From the NCBI GenBank assembly GCA_026988035.1, contig JALSLY010000062.1, positions 1 to 44,286 of the forward strand: 44,286 nt of DNA, written 5' to 3'. The notes under the pieces are model-generated. The model did not search any database. It had not been told where the DNA came from and saw only the letters and a list, made by a program, of their open reading frames with translations. Origin of the DNA: Thermotogae bacterium. Its GTDB lineage: Bacteria; Thermotogota; Thermotogae; Mesoaciditogales; Mesoaciditogaceae. Shown here in pieces: positions 23,785 to 31,966 of this stretch (position 1 is the stretch's first letter; each line of letters starts with the position of its first letter). Position numbers and translations under genes: made by a program.

Positions 23785-24822
23785 ATGTTGGTGAAACTTG
23801 GAGATCTTTTTAGCGATGAATATCTTGAAAAGTTAGGTTTTTCCAGGAAGAGTTTATCCGGACATAAAATGGTCGCGGATATTTTGGAAAACGATACAGT
23901 TGACGTGACACTTAAAGTTATGAGTAAAAGGCTACAGGAATCAAGAGATGGCAAAAAGTTCTTGCTTTTAACACTTGCAGATCGAAGTGGCGAAATACGT
24001 GCAGTAGATTGGTTCAACGCGACTGAAAATGATGCAAAGATAAAGGTTAATTCTGTTGTGAGAATTCGTGGGCGCGTGATGATGTACATGGATAAACTTC
24101 AAATAAACATCGACAAAGAGCGCGACGCCCTTATGGTATTGAACAAGGAAGAGTATGACTCATCCCTCTTTATCGCGGTTACCAAAAAAGATGTCAACAA
24201 GATGTACTCAGAATTTAGAAGTTTGATCAATGAGGTAAACAAACAGCATTTAAGAGAGCTTATTAAAATTCCCTTTGAAGATTCAAATTTCGTGGAAAAA
24301 TTTCTTAAAGCCCCTGCGGCAATTATTGTGCACCACGCATACCGTGGTGGCCTTTTGGAGCATACTCTTGGCGTCATGAAACTTTGCAAATCCATAGGTC
24401 AACTTTATCCTGATATCAATAAAGACCTCCTGATAGTTGGCGCTGCAGTTCATGATGTGGGAAAAATATACGAATACAAAATCGAACCTCATGGAATAGA
24501 ACGTACCACAGAAGGTGAGCTCATAGGTCACATAGTTTTAGGTGCGAAGATGATCAATGACTGGGCAGAAAAGATCCCAGGTTTCCCGAAAAAAGATTTG
24601 TACCACTTGACCCATATGGTTCTTTCGCATCATGGAGAATTAGAATGGGGATCTCCAACTCTCCCTAAAACTCTTGAGGCAGTGATTCTGCATCACGCGG
24701 ATGATCTCGATTCCAAGATAGGGCAAATAAATTCTCTTAAAGAGAAAAATGGTAAAGCTGAGTGGAGTGACTATGATCGCTATCTTGGACGAAAAGTTAT
24801 GCTTAACTGGGATGAATTTTAA
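23785..24822 (+). CDS. yhaM: YhaM-family 3'-5' exoribonuclease (OB fold plus HD domain)
   Basis: YhaM/CBF1 proteins are metal-dependent 3'-5' exonucleases that act on RNA and single-stranded DNA. The 345-residue protein has an OB-fold (about 40-115, with LLTLADRSGEIRAVDWF) and an HD domain with HHAYRGGLLEHT (H193), AVHDVGKIYE (H223, D224), H249, SHHGELEWGSP (H282, H283) and LHHADDLDSK. It is about 30 residues longer at the N-terminus than Bacillus YhaM. It follows alr by nine bases. Confidence 0.92.
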   Translation: MLVKLGDLFSDEYLEKLGFSRKSLSGHKMVADILENDTVDVTLKVMSKRLQESRDGKKFLLLTLADRSGEIRAVDWFNATENDAKIKVNSVVRIRGRVMMYMDKLQINIDKERDALMVLNKEEYDSSLFIAVTKKDVNKMYSEFRSLINEVNKQHLRELIKIPFEDSNFVEKFLKAPAAIIVHHAYRGGLLEHTLGVMKLCKSIGQLYPDINKDLLIVGAAVHDVGKIYEYKIEPHGIERTTEGELIGHIVLGAKMINDWAEKIPGFPKKDLYHLTHMVLSHHGELEWGSPTLPKTLEAVILHHADDLDSKIGQINSLKEKNGKAEWSDYDRYLGRKVMLNWDEF

Positions 24823-24831
24823 CCAATTTTG

Positions 24832-24837
24832 TATAAT
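24832..24837 (+). promoter_or_regulatory. -10 box upstream of topA
   Basis: A perfect TATAAT lies 31 bases before the topA ATG in the short gap after yhaM. No good -35 box is visible at the right distance. Confidence 0.45.
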
Positions 24838-24868
24838 TCTCATGTAATTTTATTAAGGATGTGAATTT

Positions 24869-27103
24869 ATGTTCAAAAAACTTGTAATAGTTGAATCTCC
24901 TTCAAAAGCTAAAACAATACAAAAATACCTTGGAAAGGGATACAGTGTTTTGTCGTCTCAGGGACATGTCAGAGACCTTCCCGTGTCTAAATTTGGAGTT
25001 AAGATAAATGGAAAATTTACTCCGGAATTCGAAATAGTAAAAGGAAAAGAGAAAATAGTTAAAAGCCTGAAGTCTGAAGCACTCGGAAAAGAAATACTCT
25101 TAGCCACTGATAATGATAGAGAAGGAGAAGCTATCGCTTGGCATCTTGCTAAGATCTTAAATTTGGATACCAAAAAAGAGAATCGCATTGTCTTCAATGA
25201 AATTACAGAAAAAGTGATAAAAGAATCTGTAAAGAAACCACGCCTTATAGATATGAATATGGTAAATTCTCAACTTACCAGGCGCATTCTTGACAGAATA
25301 GTGGGATATAAAGTGAGTCCAATTTTGTGGAAAGTATTCAAATATGGTCTCAGTGCTGGAAGAGTCCAATCCGCTGCTCTTAGAATTCTTTGTGAGCAAG
25401 AGAAGAAGATTCAAAAGTTCAAACCCCAAAAATATTTTGAAATTGGCACGGAAATATTCGGAATGAAGACCAAACTGAAGATTTTCGATGGAATTGATCT
25501 TTATAAGAATCCGTTTAGTTCAAAAGAAGCAGCAAGCGAGGCTTTGAACTATATTCTTTCAACAGACTTTACCATCTTAGATGTGAAAAATGTAACCGTT
25601 ACTGTCAAATCTCCTCTTCCTTTCAAGACCAGTACATTACAACAGGCAGCCGCGTCCGAATTGAATTTTCCGGTTTCAAAGACAATGAAAATAGCTCAAA
25701 AACTCTATGAAGGTGTTGAAGTAGACGGTGAGACAATTGCACTTATAACATACATGCGTACAGATTCTTATAGGATATCAGATGTTGCTAAAAGTCAAGC
25801 AAAAGAATTCATCACAAAAAATTACGGAAAAGAATATCTTGCTAAGAAGAGGATCATAAAAAAAGATGCGCTTTCCCAGGATGCCCACGAAGCAATCAGA
25901 CCTACTTATCCAAATTTAGATTCCGATTCGTTGAAGGGAAAGTTGCCAAAAGAACTTTACTCTCTTTATTCTCTTATATGGAAACGCTTTATGGCATCAC
26001 AAATGGCTGACTCTATCTACGAAAAACGTACTTTTACCATTTCGGATAAAAATCAACGTGCTCTGTTTGTGATGGAGTTCAAAAAGCGAAAGTTTGATGG
26101 GTTTGAAAAGGTGATGCCAACAAAAGGAGAGACTAAATCATTCCCAAAAGCTCATGCAGGTGACAAAATAGAGATCGTCAATCCGGCAATTTTAGAACAA
26201 GAAACTAAACCACCAGTCAGGTACACCGAAGCTTCCTTGGTAAAAAAACTCGAAGCTGTAGGAATAGGAAGGCCAAGCACTTACGCCACCATCATTCAAA
26301 GATTGCTTGATAGAAAGTACGTTGAACGTAACAAGAAGAATCTTATCCCAACATTTCTTGGCATGATAGTTAACGATTTTTTGACTAAGGAATTTCCTAA
26401 AATCGTGAACTTGAGATTTACTGCATCTATGGAGAAGGAGCTTGATGGAATAGAAGGAGGTAAAAGCAATTGGCAAAAGGTTTTGAAAGAATTTAACAAT
26501 GCTTTTATCGAAAACCTTAACCGTGTCGCCAATGACGTTAAATCCGGGAACCTTCGTGTGGCAGTACCAACAGATGTCAAATGCTCCAAATGTGGTACAA
26601 GAATGGTGCTGAAATACGGAAGATATGGTACTTACTTGGAATGCCCTAATTGTGGTGAAAGAAAAAAAGTCCCAGCAGGATCCGACATTTCTTACAATGG
26701 GAGCACGGCTCACGTAAAATTTTCAGAGCCTGAGATTCTTGATGAACAATGTCCTAAATGTGGTGCTCCTTTGGTCAAAAGAACTGGAAGATATGGTGAT
26801 TTTATATCATGCAGTAGATATCCTGAATGCGACTACAGTAGGCCTATCATCAAATACACCCGTGGGCACTGTCCTAAGTGCGGTGGAAAAGTAATAGTAC
26901 GTAAGAGCAAACGTGGAAAGACTTTTTACATATGTGAGAACAACCCAAAAAGCTGTGACTTCATAAGTTGGTATGAGCCTTCTGAACTCAGATGTCCTGA
27001 AGATGGAGAAACGCTTTATTACAAGAGTCGAAAGGGAGCAGAGGTGCTTTTTTGCTTAAAATGCAAGAAAGAGTACAACATAGAGGATTCAAAAAAAGAC
27101 TAA
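24869..27103 (+). CDS. topA: DNA topoisomerase I
   Basis: This type IA topoisomerase relaxes negative supercoils through a tyrosine-DNA link. The 744-residue protein has a Toprim domain (E9 in VESPSKAK; TDNDREGEAIA with D81 and D83), the catalytic tyrosine Y295 in ITYMRTDS, and the GRPSTYATII segment. The C-terminus has cysteine modules from about residue 570: CSKCG...CPNC, CPKCG...CSRYPEC, CPKCGG...CENNPKSC, and a last one with CPEDG and CLKC. The ATG follows AAGGATGTG. The 3' end overlaps the lnt start by 52 bases. Confidence 0.98.
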   Translation: MFKKLVIVESPSKAKTIQKYLGKGYSVLSSQGHVRDLPVSKFGVKINGKFTPEFEIVKGKEKIVKSLKSEALGKEILLATDNDREGEAIAWHLAKILNLDTKKENRIVFNEITEKVIKESVKKPRLIDMNMVNSQLTRRILDRIVGYKVSPILWKVFKYGLSAGRVQSAALRILCEQEKKIQKFKPQKYFEIGTEIFGMKTKLKIFDGIDLYKNPFSSKEAASEALNYILSTDFTILDVKNVTVTVKSPLPFKTSTLQQAAASELNFPVSKTMKIAQKLYEGVEVDGETIALITYMRTDSYRISDVAKSQAKEFITKNYGKEYLAKKRIIKKDALSQDAHEAIRPTYPNLDSDSLKGKLPKELYSLYSLIWKRFMASQMADSIYEKRTFTISDKNQRALFVMEFKKRKFDGFEKVMPTKGETKSFPKAHAGDKIEIVNPAILEQETKPPVRYTEASLVKKLEAVGIGRPSTYATIIQRLLDRKYVERNKKNLIPTFLGMIVNDFLTKEFPKIVNLRFTASMEKELDGIEGGKSNWQKVLKEFNNAFIENLNRVANDVKSGNLRVAVPTDVKCSKCGTRMVLKYGRYGTYLECPNCGERKKVPAGSDISYNGSTAHVKFSEPEILDEQCPKCGAPLVKRTGRYGDFISCSRYPECDYSRPIIKYTRGHCPKCGGKVIVRKSKRGKTFYICENNPKSCDFISWYEPSELRCPEDGETLYYKSRKGAEVLFCLKCKKEYNIEDSKKD

Positions 27104-28659
27104 TACTTATTACGATCTCAGCTGTTCTATCAGCTATAACTATGCCCGGGATGATCTCTTCCATCTTTGTATGGTTTGGGCTTGTCCCTTTTTTATTTGC
27201 CTTAAAGGGATTGAAATGGTGGAAATCCTTGTTATGGAGTTGGTATTTTGGTATTTTGTATATTGGAATAGCACTTTATTGGCTTGTTCCAACACTAACT
27301 CAAAATATATCCGAATTTAATGGATTCCCATCATTTCTTGGCATCATCGCCTTTTTTTTAATGACCATAATTGAAGGGGGTTTTTTCGCGATTTTCGGGA
27401 TGCTTTATAACTTAATCGATAAATTCGGATTCGACCTGTCGCTTTCAAGTAAGAAACCTCCAAAAAAGCACAACTGGCATTTCTACCTATCAAAGTCCCT
27501 GATAATAATTCATGCTATGAGTTTTGCTGGACTTTACACGCTAATGGAGTACCTTCGTGGTTTTGGAGAGATAGGATTTACAGGAGCACGTCTTTCAGAT
27601 GCATTATATTCTCAAATTGGCATTGTTCAAATTGTCTCTTTTTCAGGAACACTTGGACTAACCTTCCTTATTGTTTTTATGAATTATATGCTTTACACGT
27701 CTTTAAGGAAGAAGCGTTGGCATAGTCTCGTGACTTTATGCATCATAATAGTAGGATTTTACTCTTTTTCATTTTTTGTTCCGCAATTTTCCAAATATAA
27801 AGGTAGAAAGATACCGATTGGCGTAGTTCAAACAAATGTCTCTGTGGCCCAACGATATCATATGAGCTCTTCAAATATCGTTCAACAAGTTGATAACGCT
27901 ATAACCAAGTTATCAAGAACTTCTACTTTAATTGTCTTTCCTGAAGGCACATTTCCATATGATTTTACAAAAGGATTGTTTTACACAAAGGTTATTTCAA
28001 TCTTGAAATCCAAAAATGTTCATATTGTTTTGGGATATCCATCCACTTTGGGACAACATTTTTACAATTCCGCTGGTTTATTTGGACCAAATGGACTTGA
28101 AGGGCTTTATTCCAAGCACATACTTGTTCCTTTCACAGAAACGTTGCCTTATCCTAAACTTTTTGGGCTTTTCGGCTTTCTGAAACTAACTCAGTTTTTC
28201 AATCCAGGCAGTAAGTTTACAATTTTCAAATGGAATAACACGGCATTTTCTGTCCAAATATGTTTTGAAAGCTACTTTGGATGGCTTTCAAGAAAGTTTA
28301 CCAATGAAGGAGCTCGATTTCTGATCACAATCACCAACGACAGTTGGTTCAGTCAGCATCCCGCACTCGTTCAACATTTTGCCCAAACTGTATTTAGAGC
28401 TGTAGAAAACAGAAAATGGGTGATTCAGGTAGCTGATACAGGAATCACGGGTGTAGTTGATCCTTACGGTCACATTGTAAAGAAGCTTCCCACTGATTCC
28501 ACTGTTATGACTTCTTTCTTTGTTATTCCAAATGGTGATCGAACATTTTACGACAGATTCGGGAACTGGATACTGTGGTTTTCAATAGGATTAATCGGAT
28601 TGGACTTGGTGATCAGGATCATTGATGATATCATAAAAAAAAGAGAAAGGAATGTTTAA
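27052..28659 (+). CDS. lnt: Apolipoprotein N-acyltransferase
   Basis: Lnt adds the third acyl chain to the N-terminal cysteine of lipoproteins in the inner membrane. The 535-residue protein has several N-terminal membrane helices (about residues 15-245) and a nitrilase-like domain with the triad E298 (FPEGTF), K355 (SKHILVPF) and C404 (VQICFES). A final membrane helix lies near 505-530. TTG 27052 is five bases from GAGGTG; an in-frame ATG at 27061 is an alternative. It overlaps topA by 52 bases and the GH13 gene by eight. Its presence agrees with the lipoprotein encoded at 31967. Confidence 0.92.
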   Translation: MLKMQERVQHRGFKKRLILITISAVLSAITMPGMISSIFVWFGLVPFLFALKGLKWWKSLLWSWYFGILYIGIALYWLVPTLTQNISEFNGFPSFLGIIAFFLMTIIEGGFFAIFGMLYNLIDKFGFDLSLSSKKPPKKHNWHFYLSKSLIIIHAMSFAGLYTLMEYLRGFGEIGFTGARLSDALYSQIGIVQIVSFSGTLGLTFLIVFMNYMLYTSLRKKRWHSLVTLCIIIVGFYSFSFFVPQFSKYKGRKIPIGVVQTNVSVAQRYHMSSSNIVQQVDNAITKLSRTSTLIVFPEGTFPYDFTKGLFYTKVISILKSKNVHIVLGYPSTLGQHFYNSAGLFGPNGLEGLYSKHILVPFTETLPYPKLFGLFGFLKLTQFFNPGSKFTIFKWNNTAFSVQICFESYFGWLSRKFTNEGARFLITITNDSWFSQHPALVQHFAQTVFRAVENRKWVIQVADTGITGVVDPYGHIVKKLPTDSTVMTSFFVIPNGDRTFYDRFGNWILWFSIGLIGLDLVIRIIDDIIKKRERNV

Positions 28660-30280
28660 ATTGAGCTGGTGGAAAGACTCGGTGTTTTATCAGATTTATC
28701 CAAGAAGCTTTAAAGATCACAACGGAGATGGAGTGGGAGATTTAAGGGGTATAATCGAAAAACTCGATTATCTTTCTTGGCTTGGCATAGATGTCGTGTG
28801 GGTGTCACCTTTTTTTAAATCGCCAATGGAAGACTTTGGATACGACATCAGTGATTACAAAGATGTCGATCCACTATTTGGCACCTTGAGTGATTTTGAC
28901 AAACTCGTATCTGAAATTCATCGAAGAGGGATGAAGATCATAATTGATCAAGTCTATAATCACACTTCTGATAAACATCCATGGTTCGTTGAATCAAGAA
29001 GTTCTCGAAATAATCCCAAATCAGATTGGTATATTTGGAAAGATCCCAAACCAGATGGCAGTCCTCCAAACAATTGGGTTTCGCTATTCTCTGGCGGAGA
29101 ACCTCGGAGCATGTGGGAATGGGATGATAATCGAAAACAATACTACCTGCACTTATTTGGAAAAGAGCAGCCAGATCTGAACTGGCGAAATCCTAATGTC
29201 AAGAGTGCGATCTTCGATTCTATGAAATTCTGGTTAGAACGCGGAGTTGATGGATTTAGATTTGATGCTGCTTCTCATTACTACAAAGATCCATTATTCA
29301 GAGATGCCTTGAAAGGTCCTCAAATCAAAGAAAACCTCTTTCATAGTGCAAGAGATGAGTACTACTGGGATCGATTTTCGGGGAGACCAGAAACGCTTCT
29401 GGCAGTCGAAGAGATCAAAAGATTCATGGATTCTTATGGGGAAAAGGTCAGCGTTGGTGAAATCTCCGCTGATATGGGATTGTGCCTATATTTGCTTTTT
29501 ACAATCCCAGGTAGATTCGACATTGCTTTCAACATAGACTTTATGGAAAAACTCTCTCTCAACGCAAAAAAAGTGCGCGAACTTTCTGAAAATGTGGATA
29601 CGTTTTTCGGTGAAAGAGCATGGCCTAGTTATGTTCTTGGGAATCATGACAATTACCGAATAATAAACAGGCTGACCGATGGTATGAATATTAGCGAATA
29701 TGAAAAAAAATTGATTGCCAAACTCGCAGCCACACTCCTGTTGACGATGCGCGGAACCCCGTTCATATACTACGGAGAGGAAATCGGCATGGAAGATACT
29801 GATATTCCTTACGATAAAATTGTAGATCCATGGGGAAAAGCTCTCTGGCCCAAAAAGGGGCGTGATGTGTGTCGTACACCAATGCAGTGGAATAACAAAG
29901 AAAATGCTGGATTTTCAGAGTCAGCTCCTTGGCTTCCAGTTAATCTCAACAAAGCGTATGTAAATGTTGAAAGTGAGATGAAAGATCCAAACTCAATATT
30001 GAATTTTTACAGATCACTCCTAAAACTACGAAAAGAGCATGTTGAACTCAGACGTGGCACGATGAAATTTCAAAATGCTCCAAGTGATATAATCTTTTAT
30101 ATAAGGAAAGTGTCAGAAAAACAAGTAGTCGTTTTACTGAATTTTGGGTCTACAGTCCAGTGTGTTGATCTCACAATCTACGGAAAAGTATTGATAGGAA
30201 CTCATAAAAATGCTGGTGAGAAGATACATGGAGCTGTACGATTGGCTCCGTTTGAATCGATCGTAATAAAAGTTTCTTAG
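28652..30280 (+). CDS. GH13 alpha-glucosidase / oligo-1,6-glucosidase
   Basis: A family GH13 enzyme that releases glucose from short alpha-glucosides. The 542-residue protein starts with WWKDSVFYQIYPRSF, has region I IIIDQVYNHTSDKHPWF (about 96-112), the nucleophile D205 in DGFRFDAASH, the acid/base E270 in VGEIS, D333 in GNHDN and a C-terminal beta domain. No signal peptide, so it is cytoplasmic. The exact linkage preference (alpha-1,4 or alpha-1,6) cannot be told. It overlaps the lnt end by eight bases and is followed by a radical SAM gene after 23 bases. Confidence 0.92.
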   Translation: MFKLSWWKDSVFYQIYPRSFKDHNGDGVGDLRGIIEKLDYLSWLGIDVVWVSPFFKSPMEDFGYDISDYKDVDPLFGTLSDFDKLVSEIHRRGMKIIIDQVYNHTSDKHPWFVESRSSRNNPKSDWYIWKDPKPDGSPPNNWVSLFSGGEPRSMWEWDDNRKQYYLHLFGKEQPDLNWRNPNVKSAIFDSMKFWLERGVDGFRFDAASHYYKDPLFRDALKGPQIKENLFHSARDEYYWDRFSGRPETLLAVEEIKRFMDSYGEKVSVGEISADMGLCLYLLFTIPGRFDIAFNIDFMEKLSLNAKKVRELSENVDTFFGERAWPSYVLGNHDNYRIINRLTDGMNISEYEKKLIAKLAATLLLTMRGTPFIYYGEEIGMEDTDIPYDKIVDPWGKALWPKKGRDVCRTPMQWNNKENAGFSESAPWLPVNLNKAYVNVESEMKDPNSILNFYRSLLKLRKEHVELRRGTMKFQNAPSDIIFYIRKVSEKQVVVLLNFGSTVQCVDLTIYGKVLIGTHKNAGEKIHGAVRLAPFESIVIKVS

Positions 30281-30303
30281 GGTTAAAAGAGAGGTGATGT
30301 GTT

Positions 30304-31875
30304 TTGAAAATACTGATGGTTTATCCAAGGTATCCTGAAACTTTTTGGAGTTTCAAACACGCTTTGAAGTTTGTCTCTAAAAAGTCAGCTTTGCCTCCGT
30401 TGGGATTAGTAACAATTGCATCTTATCTTCCTGATTCATGGGATGTTAAACTGGTGGATATGAACTGTGAGAAGTTAAAAGATGAGGATATAAAAGGCAG
30501 TGATTACGTTTTTGTAAGTGCGATGACGATTCAGCGTGATTCTTCAAAGGACGTAATAAAACGGTGTAACGAATTGAACGTTCCAGTTATCGTCGGTGGA
30601 CCACTTTTCACCATGGAGCCCGACAATTTTCAAGATGCGGATCATTTCGTTTTAGGTGAAGCCGAAGAAATAATGCCAAAGCTCGTAGAAGATATGGAAA
30701 ACAACAGTGTCAAAAGGTATTACGCGAATCCAAATTTTCCAGACATAACTAAGGCACTTGTGCCAAAATGGAAGCTTTTGAATCTCAAAAATTACGCATC
30801 CATGAGTATTCAATACTCCCGAGGGTGTCCTTACGATTGTGAATTCTGCGATATAGGTGCGCTCAACGGGCGCATTCCAAGAGTCAAAACACCAGAACAG
30901 GTAGTTCAAGAACTGCAGGCTCTTTACAATGCTGGATGGTGGAAATCCAGGAGATCTATTTTTTTCGTGGATGACAATTTTATAGGTAAAAAGGTGGCAC
31001 TAAAGAGAGAGCTACTACCTCTTATAATTGACTGGCAAAAATCCCATAACTATCCTTTCACTTTTTACACAGAAGTTTCAATAGATCTTTCAGATGATGA
31101 TGAACTTATGAAATTAATGTCAGAAGCTGGATTTAACAGGGTTTTTGTCGGAATAGAAACTCCTGATCCAAATAGCCTTCAAGAGAGTAACAAGCTTCAG
31201 AACATAAGACATGATTTAAAGAAATCTATTGAAAAGTTGCAATCGTTTGGTTTTGATGTTCAAGGTGGGTTCATTGTTGGATTTGACAGCGACCGCCCAA
31301 CAATATTCAGACGTCAATTCGACTTCATTCAAGAAACAGGAATAGTTACAGCCATGGTGGGAATATTAAACGCTCCACGTGGGAGTCGATTATATGGAAG
31401 AATGAAAAAAGAAAATAGACTTATTGGTGAAATTACAGGTGACAACGTAGATGTATTCACAAATTTTATACCAAAAATGAGCGTGAAAACACTTGTTTTC
31501 GGGTACAAAGAACTTGTAGCTCGGCTTTATTCTCCTAAAAACTACTATAAACGGTTAAAAAAGTTTTTATCAACTTATGAGTTTCCGAAGATTCCGAAAC
31601 CGAGGATAACCTTCACAGATATCAGAGCCTTTTTAAGATCAACTGTGGTAATAGGAATATTTGGAAAAGAGAGAAAAGAGTATTGGAAATTGCTTGGATG
31701 GAGTCTGCTCAAGAGAAAAAACTATTTTCCAATCGTTGTAACTTTTGCTATATACGGTTATCACTTTAGGAAAATAGCCGAGAAGATATTCAAAGAGCCA
31801 ATAGATCCCATCCTCAAAAAATTTAGCTTAGCCGAGCAAAGATTGAAAAAGTTTCATAGACCGATCGCTTTATAA
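30304..31875 (+). CDS. Cobalamin-binding-type radical SAM protein with DUF4070-like C-terminus
   Basis: The 523-residue protein has an N-terminal Rossmann-like B12-binding-type domain (about 1-150, without the DxHxxG base-off motif), a radical SAM core with C175-x3-C179-x2-C182 in SRGCPYDCEFCDIG, and a long C-terminal part with YSPKNYYKRLKKFL, as in DUF4070 members such as hopanoid methylases. Such enzymes modify unactivated carbons, several in lipids. Thermotogota make membrane-spanning diabolic acids, and a radical SAM enzyme has been linked to that; whether this is the gene cannot be told. The start is TTG 30304, after GAGGTG. It ends the topA-lnt-GH13 run. Confidence 0.85.
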   Translation: MKILMVYPRYPETFWSFKHALKFVSKKSALPPLGLVTIASYLPDSWDVKLVDMNCEKLKDEDIKGSDYVFVSAMTIQRDSSKDVIKRCNELNVPVIVGGPLFTMEPDNFQDADHFVLGEAEEIMPKLVEDMENNSVKRYYANPNFPDITKALVPKWKLLNLKNYASMSIQYSRGCPYDCEFCDIGALNGRIPRVKTPEQVVQELQALYNAGWWKSRRSIFFVDDNFIGKKVALKRELLPLIIDWQKSHNYPFTFYTEVSIDLSDDDELMKLMSEAGFNRVFVGIETPDPNSLQESNKLQNIRHDLKKSIEKLQSFGFDVQGGFIVGFDSDRPTIFRRQFDFIQETGIVTAMVGILNAPRGSRLYGRMKKENRLIGEITGDNVDVFTNFIPKMSVKTLVFGYKELVARLYSPKNYYKRLKKFLSTYEFPKIPKPRITFTDIRAFLRSTVVIGIFGKERKEYWKLLGWSLLKRKNYFPIVVTFAIYGYHFRKIAEKIFKEPIDPILKKFSLAEQRLKKFHRPIAL

Positions 31876-31914
31876 TTTTACATTTTGCACAAACACTTAG
31901 AAGAAGTCTTGTTT

Positions 31915-31927
31915 TGCACAGAGTGCA
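31915..31927. promoter_or_regulatory. TGCAC inverted repeat upstream of the subtilisin-like gene
   Basis: TGCAC and GTGCA are perfect arms around AGA. The same TTTTGCACA string occurs 29 bases upstream (31883-31891 and 31912-31920). A CATAAT box (31926-31931) overlaps the right arm. It may be an operator for the protease gene; no firm promoter could be set. Confidence 0.35.
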
Positions 31928-31966
31928 TAATTCAAGCTGATACTTTGTATTCGTTGGAGGAATTAT

